From Endosaccharibacter trunci (GTDB taxonomy: Bacteria; Pseudomonadota; Alphaproteobacteria; Acetobacterales; Acetobacteraceae), in contig JAMSKV010000003.1 of assembly GCA_024515975.1 (NCBI GenBank), forward strand, positions 1 through 64,000: a DNA stretch of 64,000 bases, written 5' to 3'. The notes beneath the pieces are model-generated. The model was given only the letters and a program-made list of their open reading frames with translations. It was not told the origin of the DNA and ran no database searches. This document shows positions 8,926-19,414 of the stretch, in pieces. Within the stretch, counting starts at the first letter, position 1. The number at the start of each line of letters is the position of its first letter. Both the position numbers and the translations under genes were made by a program.

Positions 8926-9474
8926 ATGCTGAGGCTCTCCAAGCTCACCGACTACGCCGTGGTGGTCATGGTGCAGCTCTCGCGCCAGACCAGGACGGCA
9001 GCTGGAGGCGAGGGCGGCGTGTCCACCGCGCCCTGCCTCGCCCAGGCGACCGGCATTCCCGAACCGACCGTGGCCAAGGTGCTGAAGGCGCTGGCCGCAT
9101 CGGGACTGGTATCGTCGCAGCGCGGCGCGCGCGGCGGATACCGCCTGGCCCGCGCCCTGTCCGCCGTGGCCATCGCCGAGGTGATCACCGCGATCGACGG
9201 GCCGATCTCCATGACCGCCTGCGTCGATGGCGCCACCGGCGGGTGCGAAGCCCAGACCTGCTGCCCGATCCGCGGCCGCTGGGACCCGGTGAACGATGCG
9301 ATCCGCGCCACTCTGTCCAGCATCACGCTCGACAGCATGGACAAAGCGTTCGATCGCCTTCAGATGCCGCACGCGCCCAGCGCCGAGGCGCCGGCTGGCG
9401 CGCCTCCCGGGGCGCCCGTCCACGCTGTCGTCAATTCTCAGCGGACCAAGTCCGCTTCTCTTGCTGCCGAGTGA
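8926..9474 (+). CDS. Rrf2 family SUF-system transcriptional regulator
   Basis: The protein has 182 residues. The N-terminal winged helix ([15 protein letters not shown], then [20 protein letters not shown] and [10 protein letters not shown]) is typical of Rrf2/IscR proteins. Three cysteine positions near residues 98-112 ([17 protein letters not shown]) can hold a 2Fe-2S cluster, so the protein probably senses cluster supply and represses or activates the suf genes. It sits 7 nt before sufB in the same direction, as in the SUF-regulator subfamily. A TTGACC box at 8840-8845 could be a -35 element, but the matching -10 is weak. A tail rich in Ala and Pro follows the domain. Confidence 0.9.
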   Translation: MLRLSKLTDYAVVVMVQLSRQTRTAAGGEGGVSTAPCLAQATGIPEPTVAKVLKALAASGLVSSQRGARGGYRLARALSAVAIAEVITAIDGPISMTACVDGATGGCEAQTCCPIRGRWDPVNDAIRATLSSITLDSMDKAFDRLQMPHAPSAEAPAGAPPGAPVHAVVNSQRTKSASLAAE

Positions 9475-9481
9475 GGTTCTC

Positions 9482-10980
<1,499 letters not shown>

Positions 10981-10984
<4 letters not shown>

Positions 10985-11751
10985 GCGACTTCCTGCGCAT
11001 CGAGGGTCTCGAGGCCTCCATCGACGACAACGGATCGCCGAAGCCGATCCTCAAGGGTATCGACCTCGTGATCCCGGCGGGCGAGGTGCACGCCATCATG
11101 GGCCCGAACGGGTCGGGCAAGAGCACGCTCTCCTATGTCCTCGCCGGTCGCGAGGATTACGAGGTCACCGGCGGCAGTGTGTCGTTCAAGGGCCAGGATC
11201 TGCTGGCGATGGAGCCGGAGGAACGCGCCGCCGCGGGCGTGTTCCTGGCGTTCCAGGCGCCGGTCGAGCTGCCGGGCGTCAACAACGCCAATTTCCTGCG
11301 CACGGCGGTGAACGCCGTCCGCCGCGCCCGTGGCGAGGAGGAATACGACGCGGTGCAGTTCCTCAAGGCGGCGCGCACCAAGGCGAAGGCGCTGTCGATG
11401 CCGGAAGACCTGCTCAAGCGGAACGTCAATGTCGGCTTCTCCGGCGGCGAGAAGAAGCGCAATGAGGTTCTGCAGATGGCGATGCTGAACCCGTCCCTCG
11501 CCATTCTCGACGAAACCGATAGCGGGCTCGACATCGACGCGCTGCGCATCGTCGCCGAAGGCGTCAACGCGCTGCGCTCGCCCTCCTTCTCCGCCCTGGT
11601 GATCACCCACCATCAGCGCCTGCTCGACTATCTGGTGCCGGACAAGGTGCATGTGATGGCGCGCGGCCGCATCCTGCGCACGGGCGGCCCGGAACTGGCG
11701 CATCAGCTCGAAGCCGAGGGCTATGCGAGCTTCCTGGCGGAGGCGGCGTGA
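10981..11751 (+). CDS. sufC: Fe-S cluster assembly ATPase SufC
   Basis: The protein has 256 residues and is an ABC-type ATPase that powers the SufBC2D scaffold. Walker A reads GPNGSGKST, the signature is [10 protein letters not shown] and Walker B is [12 protein letters not shown], followed by the H-loop in ITHHQRLL. The DETDSGLD form of Walker B is characteristic of SufC rather than of transport ATPases. The gene overlaps sufB by 4 nt (ATGA) and sufD by 4 nt (GTGA). Confidence 0.97.
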
Positions 11752-13013
11752 ACGCGCTCGCGCCCAGCGCGGCCGGCCGCGACAACGCGGCCCGGTTCGT
11801 CGCCGAATACCAGGGCAAGCGCGGCCGCCTGGGCGATCTGGCGGCGCGTGACGCGGCCGGCGACTGGCTGAGCCGGCACGGCCTGCCGAGGCGCACGGAA
11901 GAGGCCTTCAAATACACCGATCTGCGTCCGCTCTGGGAGCGCGACCGGCCGGCGGAGCCGTCCGGCGCTGGTTTCGCGCCCGCACTGCTCGACTCCCTGT
12001 TCGAGCGGGCCGGGCTCGATCGGGACTGGCCGCGTCTGGTGTTCGTGAACGGCCAACTCGATGCCGCCTTGTCAAGCACCCAGTCCGGCGGTTTCGCCGG
12101 CGTGGGGGGCGATACCCCGGACCATGCGGTGGTCGCGCTGAACACCATGCTGGCCGAGGACGGCGCCAGCCTGCACGTGCCGGCCGGCACCGATGCCGGG
12201 CGTCTGGTGATCGTGTCCCTGTGCGGCCCGGGCACGGATGCCCATCTGCGCCATCGCGTGGTGCTGGAGCGCGGGGCGAAGCTCTCGCTGATCGAGATCG
12301 CGTCGGGGGAGGGCAGCTATGCCGGGACCGTGGTCAGCGAGATCACGGTGCGCGAGGAGGCGGCGCTTGAGCATGTGCGTCTGCAACAGGATGCGGCCGA
12401 TGCCGTATCGCTGTCGCATGTGCGCGCCACGGTGGCCGAGCGGGCGTCTTACGATGGCTTCAACCTGGCGCTGGGCGCCGCCGTCGCGCGTCACGAGGTG
12501 CGTGCGCGGCTGGAGGGCTCCTACGGCATCGTGCATGTGAACGGCGCGCAGCTTCTGGGCGGCACGCAGGTCGCCGATCTCACCAGCGCCATCGTGCATG
12601 CGGCCCCGCATACCTCGTCGCGCCAGACGGTGAAGAACGTGCTGACCGGACGCGCGCGCGGCGTGTTCCAGGGCAAGATCCTGGTGAACCGGATCGCGCA
12701 GAAAACCGACGGCTACCAGATGAACCAGGCGCTGCTCCTGTCCGAGGAGGCGGAGATCGACGCCAAGCCGGAGCTGGAGATCTTCGCCGACGACGTGAAA
12801 TGCTCGCACGGCGCCACCGCCGGCGCGCTGGACGAGGAGCAGATGTTCTATCTGCGCTCGCGCGGCGTGCCCAGGGCGGAAGCCCGGGCGATCCTGGTGC
12901 GCGCCTTTCTCGAGGATGCGTTCGACCTGGTCGCGGACGAGCCCGTGCGCGCGCTGCTGGAGCAAGCGACGGAAGGCTGGTGGGACGGCGCAGACGCGCT
13001 CGGCGCGTCATGA
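11748..13013 (+). CDS. sufD: Fe-S cluster assembly protein SufD
   Basis: The protein has 421 residues and belongs to the SufBD family; it pairs with SufB on the SufC dimer. The N-terminal helix-rich part (RRTEEAFKYTDLRPLW) and the C-terminal beta-helix are typical, ending in VKCSHGATAGALDEEQMFYLRSRGV, in which the first part holds the conserved CSHG. Translation starts at a GTG that overlaps the sufC stop. The last 4 nt overlap the sufS ATG. Confidence 0.95.
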   Translation: MNALAPSAAGRDNAARFVAEYQGKRGRLGDLAARDAAGDWLSRHGLPRRTEEAFKYTDLRPLWERDRPAEPSGAGFAPALLDSLFERAGLDRDWPRLVFVNGQLDAALSSTQSGGFAGVGGDTPDHAVVALNTMLAEDGASLHVPAGTDAGRLVIVSLCGPGTDAHLRHRVVLERGAKLSLIEIASGEGSYAGTVVSEITVREEAALEHVRLQQDAADAVSLSHVRATVAERASYDGFNLALGAAVARHEVRARLEGSYGIVHVNGAQLLGGTQVADLTSAIVHAAPHTSSRQTVKNVLTGRARGVFQGKILVNRIAQKTDGYQMNQALLLSEEAEIDAKPELEIFADDVKCSHGATAGALDEEQMFYLRSRGVPRAEARAILVRAFLEDAFDLVADEPVRALLEQATEGWWDGADALGAS

Positions 13014-14248
13014 ACGCCGTCTTGCCCGTGGGGCCGGACCTGAGCGCCCTGCGCGCCGATTTCCCCATCCTGGGCGAGACGGTGCGCGGCAAGAAGCTGG
13101 TCTTCCTCGACAGTGCGGCCTCGGCGCAGAAGCCGGTGCAGGTGATCGACGCCATGTCGGACGCCATGCGCCGGCAATACGCCAACGTGCATCGCGGCCT
13201 GCACTGGATGAGCGAGCGGACCAGCGACGTCTATGAGGGCGTGCGCGACAAGGTGGCGGCGTTCCTGGGCGCGGGCGCGCGCGAGGAGATCGTGTTCACC
13301 GCGAATTCCACCGCTGCGATCAATCTGGTGGCGCATTCCTTCGGTTCGCTGCTGAAACCGGACCAGGCCGTGCTGATCTCCGAGATGGAGCACCACGCCA
13401 ACATCATTCCGTGGCAGTTGCTGCGCGACCGCACCGGCATCGCCTTGCGCGTCGCCCGCGTCACCGACCGGGGCGAACTGGATCTCGACTCGCTCCGCGC
13501 CGAGCTGGCCGACGGCAAGGTCGGGCTGGTGTCCGTCACCCACATGTCCAACGTGCTGGGCACGGTGACGCCAGCGGCCGAGATCGCCCGCATGGCGCAC
13601 GAGGCCGGCGCGCGGGTGATGTTCGACGGCTCCCAGGCCGCCGTGCATCAGCCGGTCGACGTGCAGGCGCTGGATGCGGATTTCTATGTCTTCACCGGCC
13701 ACAAGCTGTACGGGCCCACCGGCATCGGCGTGCTCTGGGCGCGGCGGGAATTGCTGGAGGCCATGCCGCCCTTCCTCGGTGGCGGCGACATGATCGGCAC
13801 GGTCCGCTTCGAGGGCTCCACCTGGGCCGAGGTGCCGCATAAATTCGAGGCGGGCACGCCGGCGATCCTGGAAACGATCGGGCTCGGGGCGGCGATCGAC
13901 TACGTCCAGCGCATCGGCATGGAGACGATCCAAGCGCATGAGCGCGCCCTGACCGCGCATGCGCTGCAGCGGCTCCGCGCGATCGAGGGACTGCGCGTGG
14001 TGGGCGAGGCGCCGGAGCGCGGCGGCGTGATCTCCTTCGCTCTGGCCGGCGCGCACGCGCACGACATCGCCACGCTGCTGGACCAGAACGGCATCGCCGT
14101 GCGCGCCGGGACGCATTGCGCCGAGCCACTGATGCGCCGGCTCGGCCTGACCTCCACCGCGCGGGCGAGCTTTGCGCTGTATACCACCAGCGAAGAGGTG
14201 GACGTTCTGGCCGACACGCTGGACCGCGTCCGGCGGTTTCTTGCCTGA
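13010..14248 (+). CDS. sufS: cysteine desulfurase SufS (group II)
   Basis: The protein has 412 residues. It is a PLP-dependent enzyme that removes sulfur from cysteine and passes persulfide to the SUF scaffold. The PLP lysine is K232 in TGHKLYG and the catalytic Cys is C370 in RAGTHCAEPLMRR, where a short loop as in group II enzymes is seen. The ATG at 13010 overlaps the sufD stop by 4 nt. A longer frame opening at 12800 lies inside sufD and is not used. No sufE gene is present nearby; the SufU-type gene that follows is the likely sulfur acceptor. Confidence 0.95.
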   Translation: MNAVLPVGPDLSALRADFPILGETVRGKKLVFLDSAASAQKPVQVIDAMSDAMRRQYANVHRGLHWMSERTSDVYEGVRDKVAAFLGAGAREEIVFTANSTAAINLVAHSFGSLLKPDQAVLISEMEHHANIIPWQLLRDRTGIALRVARVTDRGELDLDSLRAELADGKVGLVSVTHMSNVLGTVTPAAEIARMAHEAGARVMFDGSQAAVHQPVDVQALDADFYVFTGHKLYGPTGIGVLWARRELLEAMPPFLGGGDMIGTVRFEGSTWAEVPHKFEAGTPAILETIGLGAAIDYVQRIGMETIQAHERALTAHALQRLRAIEGLRVVGEAPERGGVISFALAGAHAHDIATLLDQNGIAVRAGTHCAEPLMRRLGLTSTARASFALYTTSEEVDVLADTLDRVRRFLA

Positions 14249-14708
14249 GGCCGACGCCCCGTCCTCCGCGGAAGCGCTCTACAGGGCGCTCGTGGTCGGA
14301 CGCGCCCGCACGCCCGTATTCGCGGGCGCGGTCGAAGGCGCGGACGGGGCTGGAGAGGGCGCCAATCCGCTCTGTGGCGATCGCGTCGCGGTCAGCCTTC
14401 GTCGCGACGCAGAGGGGCGGGTCGCGGAGATCCGGCATGAGAGCGATGGCTGCGCGATCTGCGTGGCCGCCGCCGATCTGATGGCGGAAACCGTGTCGGG
14501 CCTGGACGCGGTGGCGATCGGCGCCCTGCGGAGCGGGTTCGAGGCGATGCTGCGCGATGGCGCGGCGGCCACGAGCGCGCCGCAGCGCGACCGGCTCGGT
14601 TTGCTGAACGCCTTCGCCGACCTACATGAGTACAAGTCGCGCCGGAAATGCGCGACCCTGCCGTGGTCGGCCTTGTCGGCCGCACTCGCACCGGACGGAA
14701 AAGAATGA
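14241..14708 (+). CDS. sufU: SufU-type Fe-S assembly protein / sulfurtransferase
   Basis: The protein has 155 residues from a TTG at 14241 that overlaps the sufS stop by 8 nt (TTGCCTGA). It belongs to the IscU/NifU-N fold. C45 and D47 (PLCGD), C71 (SDGCAIC) and C137 (RKCATLPW) match the zinc ligands of Bacillus-type SufU (C41, D43, C66, C128) in order and spacing, so it probably accepts sulfur from SufS rather than acting as a scaffold. The start codon is inferred from the family N-terminus (ALYRALV aligning with the LYRELI block). Next, the DUF59 gene overlaps by 4 nt. Confidence 0.88.
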   Translation: MPEADAPSSAEALYRALVVGRARTPVFAGAVEGADGAGEGANPLCGDRVAVSLRRDAEGRVAEIRHESDGCAICVAAADLMAETVSGLDAVAIGALRSGFEAMLRDGAAATSAPQRDRLGLLNAFADLHEYKSRRKCATLPWSALSAALAPDGKE

Positions 14709-15172
14709 CGGAGCCCACCGAAGCGGCCGAGACAGCAGGCAGGAAACTGCCGAACTTCACTTTGGCGCCACACTCGTCGCCCGCCTCGTCGCTTGATTCG
14801 TCGACGGGTTCCGCGCCGGCGCAGGCCGCGCATGTGTCCGCCTGGACCCCGGATGGCGAGCAGCCCGCGCCGTTGGACGAGGATGCGGTCATCGGCGCGA
14901 TCTGCACCGTGTTCGATCCGGAAATCCCGGTGAACATCTACGAACTGGGGCTGATCTACGCCATCGACCTGCACGATGACGGGCGGGTGAAGGTGGAGAT
15001 GACGCTGACCGCGCCGGGCTGCCCGTCCGCGCAGGAATTGCCGGTGCAGGTGCGCGACGCCATCCTGGCGGTCGGAGGCGTGACCGGCTGCGAGGTGGAA
15101 ACGGTGTGGGACCCGCCATGGGATATGAGCCGAATGAGCGAGGATGCCCGCTTGTCGCTCAACATGTTCTGA
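14705..15172 (+). CDS. sufT: SUF-associated DUF59/MIP18 family protein (SufT-like)
   Basis: The protein has 155 residues: a variable Ser/Ala/Pro-rich N-terminus (about 1-60) followed by a DUF59 domain with VFDPEIPVNIYELGLIY and the conserved APGCPSAQELP Cys near residue 105. In SUF operons this domain acts as a maturation or targeting factor for Fe-S proteins. The ATG overlaps the sufU stop (ATGA); earlier in-frame starts fall inside sufU. The end WDPPWDMSRMSEDARLSLNMF-type motif (MSEDARLSLNMF) is typical of SufT-type proteins. Confidence 0.92.
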   Translation: MTEPTEAAETAGRKLPNFTLAPHSSPASSLDSSTGSAPAQAAHVSAWTPDGEQPAPLDEDAVIGAICTVFDPEIPVNIYELGLIYAIDLHDDGRVKVEMTLTAPGCPSAQELPVQVRDAILAVGGVTGCEVETVWDPPWDMSRMSEDARLSLNMF

Positions 15173-15183
15173 GGGAGCCGATC

Positions 15184-15555
15184 ATGAGCCAGACCGAGAT
15201 CACCGCAGCCCCGAAGCGCCGTGCGCTGCCGCCGCTGATGCAGCTCTCCGAGAAAGCCGCCGCCCGCCTGCAGGCTTTGTATGACGGCGCCCATGCCGGG
15301 CAATTGCTGCGCATCAGCGTCGGCACCAAGGGCTGTTCCGGCCTCTCCTACGACATGAACTGGGTGCCGGAAGCGGCCGCCACCGACGAGGTTGTGACCG
15401 ATCGCGGCCTCACCGTTCTGGTGGATCGGAAGGCATCGCTGTTCCTGATCGGCACGACGATGGACTTCGAGGTGAAGGACCTGTCCGAGGGCTTCGTGTT
15501 CATCAACCCGAACGAGAAGGGCCGCTGCGGCTGCGGCGAAAGCTTCCACGTCTGA
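15184..15555 (+). CDS. sufA: A-type Fe-S carrier protein SufA/IscA
   Basis: The protein has 123 residues, HesB/IscA family. The three cluster ligands are C51 (KGCSGLSY), C115 and C117 (GRCGCGESF). It carries clusters from the SUF scaffold to target proteins. GGGAGCCG lies 8 nt before the ATG at 15184. It is the last gene of the suf operon, and the next gene runs in the opposite direction. Family members cannot be split into SufA, IscA or ErpA by sequence alone, so the name rests on context. Confidence 0.93.
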   Translation: MSQTEITAAPKRRALPPLMQLSEKAAARLQALYDGAHAGQLLRISVGTKGCSGLSYDMNWVPEAAATDEVVTDRGLTVLVDRKASLFLIGTTMDFEVKDLSEGFVFINPNEKGRCGCGESFHV

Positions 15556-15567
15556 TTGCTGCCGCGG

Positions 15568-16050
15568 TCAGGCTCCAACCAGATCGCGGTGCAGGAACAC
15601 GCTGTGCCCGTTCTCGACGTAATCGGCGAACGGGGCGCCGTCGCGGAAGCCTTTCGTCCGGTAGAGCGACAGAGCCGGCTGGAAAGCGAGACCGTTGCCG
15701 GTCTCCAGGCTGAGGCGCTTCAGCCCGGCCGCCCTGGCCTCCGCGACGATCCGGTCCAGAATTGCCGCCGCGACGCCCTGGCGCAGAAAATCGGCGTGGG
15801 TGCGCATGCACTTCACCTCGCCGGCGTGGTCGGAGAGAACGCGCAGCGCGCCGATCCCGGCGATGCGGTCGCCGCGCCAGGCGCTCCAGATCCGGATATC
15901 GGGCGCCAGCAACGCGTCGACCGGCAGGGCGAACACCGCATCCGGCGGAGAATCGCGGTGCATGCCGGCCAGATGCGCGGCCACCAGGGCGCGGCTCTGG
16001 TCGCGGCGAAGATCGTCGCGCTCGACGCGTAGCGGAGCGGGATCAGCCAC
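15568..16050 (-). CDS. GNAT family N-acetyltransferase
   Basis: The protein has 160 residues. The acetyl-CoA binding region reads MRTHADFLRQGVAAAILDRI (R/Q-x-x-G-x-A type) and is followed by the LSLETGNGLAFQPALSLYR helix and GFRDGAPFADYVE, all typical of small GNAT enzymes close to the YsnE/PhnO-like group. The substrate is unknown. Its GTG start at 16050 overlaps the stop of the RlmD-type methyltransferase by 8 nt (GTGGCTGA), so the two are probably co-translated. It converges on the suf operon. Confidence 0.85.
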   Translation of the reverse strand: MADPAPLRVERDDLRRDQSRALVAAHLAGMHRDSPPDAVFALPVDALLAPDIRIWSAWRGDRIAGIGALRVLSDHAGEVKCMRTHADFLRQGVAAAILDRIVAEARAAGLKRLSLETGNGLAFQPALSLYRTKGFRDGAPFADYVENGHSVFLHRDLVGA

Positions 16051-17353
16051 GATTCGGCCTGGGCATCGGGCCCCGACGCACGACGACCTTCCGGGTGAAC
16101 ACGCAGACGGCCTCGATCCGGGCCGACCACAGGAACTGATCGATCACCGACACCTTCTCCAGCACATAGCCCGAATCGGCCAGCTGGGATGCGTCGCGCT
16201 GCAGCGCCGCCGGGTTGCAGCTCACATAGATCACATGGCCCACCCCGGACGCCGCGATCTCGCGCATCTGCGCGCCGGCGCCCGCATGCGGCGGATCGAG
16301 CACGATCGCGCCGACGCCGGCGAAATCCTTCGCCAGCAACGGCTGCCGGTTGAGATCGCGCAGGCCGGTCTCGATGCGACGCCCGCCGGCGGCGCTGCGC
16401 AACGCCTCCAGGGCGGCCGCATGGCCTTCCAGCGCCAGAACCCTGGCGCGCTCGGCCAGGGCAAAGCTGATGGTGCCGCAGCCCGCGTAGAGCTCGACGA
16501 TCCGGCCCGAGCGCGGCAGCTTGGGCGGCAATCCAGCCAGGACCGCGGCAAGGATCGCCGCCTCGCCGCTCGCCGTGGCCTGCAGGAACGCGCCCGGCGG
16601 CGGCTGTACGGTGGCGTCGCCGAAGCGATGCGACACGGGAGCGGTCTGGCTGATGATCTCCGGCGTGTCCTGCGTGCCTTCCGCGCGCCAGGCGATGCGC
16701 GGGATCGCGTTCTCGGTGGCGAAAGCGGCGAGGATGGCGCGGTCGCGCGCGTTCAGGGGCCCGTCTGTGGCGATCAGCAGGTCCGCGCCCCCGTCGAGCG
16801 CGTTCACCAGAAGCGAGCCTTCGCGACGCACCGCCTGCACCCGCGCGAGCACGCCACGCAGGCCGCGCAGCAGCGCGAACAGGGCTGGCTCCAGCACATG
16901 GCACTCGTCCAGATCGACCACGGTCTCGTTGCCGCGCTCGTGCAGCCCGATCAGCAGCGCACCGCCATGCAGGCGCCGGATCGCCAGATCCATCCGCCGA
17001 CGCGTGTACGGGGCGCTCTGCGCGGTGTCGATCTGGTCGGGAAGGCCGAACCCGGCGGTACGCAGGGCGGCGGACACCTGTTCTACCTTCCAGCGCAGCG
17101 TGGCCTCGCTGCTCTGGTGCTGCAGCACGCAGCCGCCGCAGCGGCCGAACAAGGAACAAGGCGGGCGGACGCGATACGGGCTCGGCTCGATCACCTCGAT
17201 CGCGACGGCGCGGTTGCGGCCGGGGATCGGCTCGGCCAGCACGGTTTCGCCGGAAAGCGCGTAGCGTACATGGATCGGCGCGCCCTCGGCCCGGCATACG
17301 CCGTCGCCATCGGCGCCGAGCTGGTCGATCCTGGCCCGGAACTCAGCCTGCAT
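16043..17353 (-). CDS. 23S rRNA (uracil-C5)-methyltransferase, RlmD/RumA family
   Basis: The protein has 436 residues. It has an N-terminal TRAM-like beta domain, the 4Fe-4S motif C66-x5-C72-x2-C75 (CSLFGRCGGC) with a fourth Cys in ECHVLEP, and a C-terminal SAM-dependent domain with LYAGCGTISFAL, LDPPHAGAG and the catalytic Cys in YVSCNPAAL. These features define RNA m5U methyltransferases of the RlmD/TrmA group; the Fe-S cluster favours RlmD, but RlmC-like specificity cannot be excluded. I chose the ATG at 17353 because longer readings run inside the helicase gene. Confidence 0.9.
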   Translation of the reverse strand: MQAEFRARIDQLGADGDGVCRAEGAPIHVRYALSGETVLAEPIPGRNRAVAIEVIEPSPYRVRPPCSLFGRCGGCVLQHQSSEATLRWKVEQVSAALRTAGFGLPDQIDTAQSAPYTRRRMDLAIRRLHGGALLIGLHERGNETVVDLDECHVLEPALFALLRGLRGVLARVQAVRREGSLLVNALDGGADLLIATDGPLNARDRAILAAFATENAIPRIAWRAEGTQDTPEIISQTAPVSHRFGDATVQPPPGAFLQATASGEAAILAAVLAGLPPKLPRSGRIVELYAGCGTISFALAERARVLALEGHAAALEALRSAAGGRRIETGLRDLNRQPLLAKDFAGVGAIVLDPPHAGAGAQMREIAASGVGHVIYVSCNPAALQRDASQLADSGYVLEKVSVIDQFLWSARIEAVCVFTRKVVVRRGPMPRPNRG

Positions 17354-19133
17354 CGAAGCCGGGATCGTCCCCGACATCGATTTCGACCTCCGGCTCGGCG
17401 TCCGGCGCGCGCCGGTCGCGTCGGATCGGCAGCAGCATGAAGGCCGGAATCTCGTCGCCGAAACCGACCACCGCCGGACCCAGATCCTCCTGGCGGTAGC
17501 GATCGCGGCGCGGCTCGTTCGAGCGATCCTGGCGCTCGTTGCGATCGTTCCGCTCCGGCGCGCGATCGTTTCGGCGATCGCCGCGCGGCTCGTTGCGGTC
17601 GCTCCGCTCGTTGCGACGCTCGCCCCGCTGCTCGTCCCGGCGTTCGGAACGCTGAGGCTTCTCCTCCGCACCCTGCGCGGCGCCGGATCGGCTCTCGTCG
17701 CGACCGCTCTTCGTGCTGCGGCCGTCGCTGCTCTTGCCGCGTCCGCGACCGCGTCGGGTGCTGCCCTCAGCCCATTCGGCGGTCTCGATGCCCTCCACTT
17801 CCATTGGCGGGATCGGCTTGCCGGTCAGCTTCTCGATCGCCTCCACGAAGGGGCGATCCTCGGGCGACGCGATGGTATAGGCGTGGCCGGTGCGTCCCGC
17901 GCGGCCGGTGCGGCCGATGCGATGCACGTAATCCTCGGCATGGATCGGCACGTCGAAATTGAAGACGTGACTCAGCCCGCCGATATCGATGCCGCGCGCG
18001 GCGACGTCGGAGCAGACCAGAAGCTGGATCTCGCCGCTCTTGAACTTCTCCAGCGTGGAAAAGCGCAGCGATTGCGCCAGGTCGCCATGGAGGGGGCCGG
18101 ACGAGAAACCGTGCTTGGTCAGCGATTTGTGGAGCATGTCCACGTCGCGCTTGCGGTTGCAGAAGATCAGCGCGTTCTGCACCTCTTCAGACCGGATCAG
18201 CTTGCGCAGCGCCTTGCGCTTGTCGTGCTCGTCCACCAGTGCCAGGCCGGTGACGATGGTGGTGGCCACCGAGGCGGCGCGCGACACCGTGACTTCCTTG
18301 GGGTCCTGCAGGAAGGCATCGGCGAGCCGCTTGATCTCCGGCGCCATGGTGGCGGAGAAGAACAAGGTCTGCCGGTTCGGCGACAGCAGGGTGACGATGC
18401 GCTCGACATCGGGGATGAATCCCATGTCCAGCATCCGGTCCGCTTCGTCGATCACCAGCGTGCGCGTCTGCGTCATCAGCAGGCCGCCACGCTCGAACAG
18501 GTCGAGCAGACGGCCAGGCGTCGCGATCAGCACGTCCACGCCGGCATTCAGCGCGGCCTTCTGGTCGGCCATGCTTTCGCCGCCGATCAGCAGCGCATGG
18601 GTGAGCTTCGTGTACTTGCCGTACATCACGAAGTTCTCGGCCACCTGCAGCGCCAGCTCGCGCGTCGGCTCCAGGATCAGCGAGCGCGGCATGCGGGCGC
18701 GGGCGCGCGAACCGGACAGGATGTCGAGCAGCGGCAGGGTGAAGGAGGCGGTCTTGCCGGTGCCGGTCTGCGCCACGCCGAGCACGTCGCGGCCCATCAG
18801 CACATAGGGAATGGCCTGCGCCTGGATCGGCGTCGGGTGCTTGTAGCCCATCTCGTCGATGGCGCGCAGAAGCGGCTCGGACAGGCCCAGATCGGAAAAC
18901 AACGGGCGGGTGTCCAGCTCGGCCGGCGCCGCTTCGGTCGCCTCGGTTCCAGCCGCCTCGGCTGCGGGCTCGCCGTTCTCGTCGAACGGGCTTTCCGCTT
19001 CCGCGAAGGCGCCGCCCACATGCAGCGGTCCGGTGGTGAACGCGATCGCCTCAGCTTCGACGCCGGTTTCGACCGCCGCGAATTCGGTCTGCGTGTCGGG
19101 CGCGTCGGTGGTCTGGTTGCTGCTGTCGCTCAA
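17343..19133 (-). CDS. DEAD-box ATP-dependent RNA helicase
   Basis: The protein has about 596 residues if it starts at the TTG at 19133. Helicase motifs appear in order: Q motif (GYKHPTPIQAQAIP), AQTGTGKT, PTRELA, TPGR, DEAD, SAT, the ARGID block and HRIGRTGRAG. An acidic Ala/Glu-rich leader of about 75 residues precedes the core. The C-terminal tail of about 150 residues is low complexity, built of Arg, Asp, Glu and Asn (RNDRNERQDR-like units) as in RhlE/RhlB-type RNA helicases, and is probably disordered and RNA-binding. Such proteins remodel structured RNA in ribosome assembly or mRNA decay. The start is uncertain: no in-frame ATG lies near, and frames up to 19325 stay open. Confidence 0.9.
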   Translation of the reverse strand: MSDSSNQTTDAPDTQTEFAAVETGVEAEAIAFTTGPLHVGGAFAEAESPFDENGEPAAEAAGTEATEAAPAELDTRPLFSDLGLSEPLLRAIDEMGYKHPTPIQAQAIPYVLMGRDVLGVAQTGTGKTASFTLPLLDILSGSRARARMPRSLILEPTRELALQVAENFVMYGKYTKLTHALLIGGESMADQKAALNAGVDVLIATPGRLLDLFERGGLLMTQTRTLVIDEADRMLDMGFIPDVERIVTLLSPNRQTLFFSATMAPEIKRLADAFLQDPKEVTVSRAASVATTIVTGLALVDEHDKRKALRKLIRSEEVQNALIFCNRKRDVDMLHKSLTKHGFSSGPLHGDLAQSLRFSTLEKFKSGEIQLLVCSDVAARGIDIGGLSHVFNFDVPIHAEDYVHRIGRTGRAGRTGHAYTIASPEDRPFVEAIEKLTGKPIPPMEVEGIETAEWAEGSTRRGRGRGKSSDGRSTKSGRDESRSGAAQGAEEKPQRSERRDEQRGERRNERSDRNEPRGDRRNDRAPERNDRNERQDRSNEPRRDRYRQEDLGPAVVGFGDEIPAFMLLPIRRDRRAPDAEPEVEIDVGDDPGFDAG

Positions 19134-19414
19134 GAAACTCTCGGGCCTGTGGGTTGGCGAACCTGTCGGTCGGCATGGAGGCTGCCGTTCGCATCGACCG
19201 CTCGGGCGGTGGACAGGCCGGCGTTTCGGTGGGAATCGGCCCATGGGCGGGCCATAACCGGCCAGGAGTCCGCCGAAGCGACATCCAGGCGTGCCGCGTA
19301 TCGGTGAATCGCGCCCGAAAGTCAAGACAGGGCGGGCATTTCCCTGCTCCCGACAACCGATCGCGCTCGCGGAACGTTTGGCAGGACAGTCGCCAGAACA
19401 GGAAAGGTTCCGCC

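Noticed and set aside
15695-17440. Plus-strand open frame of 581 codons opposite the GNAT and RlmD genes
   Set aside because: It is an antisense shadow; the minus strand has the 4Fe-4S and SAM motifs of RlmD.
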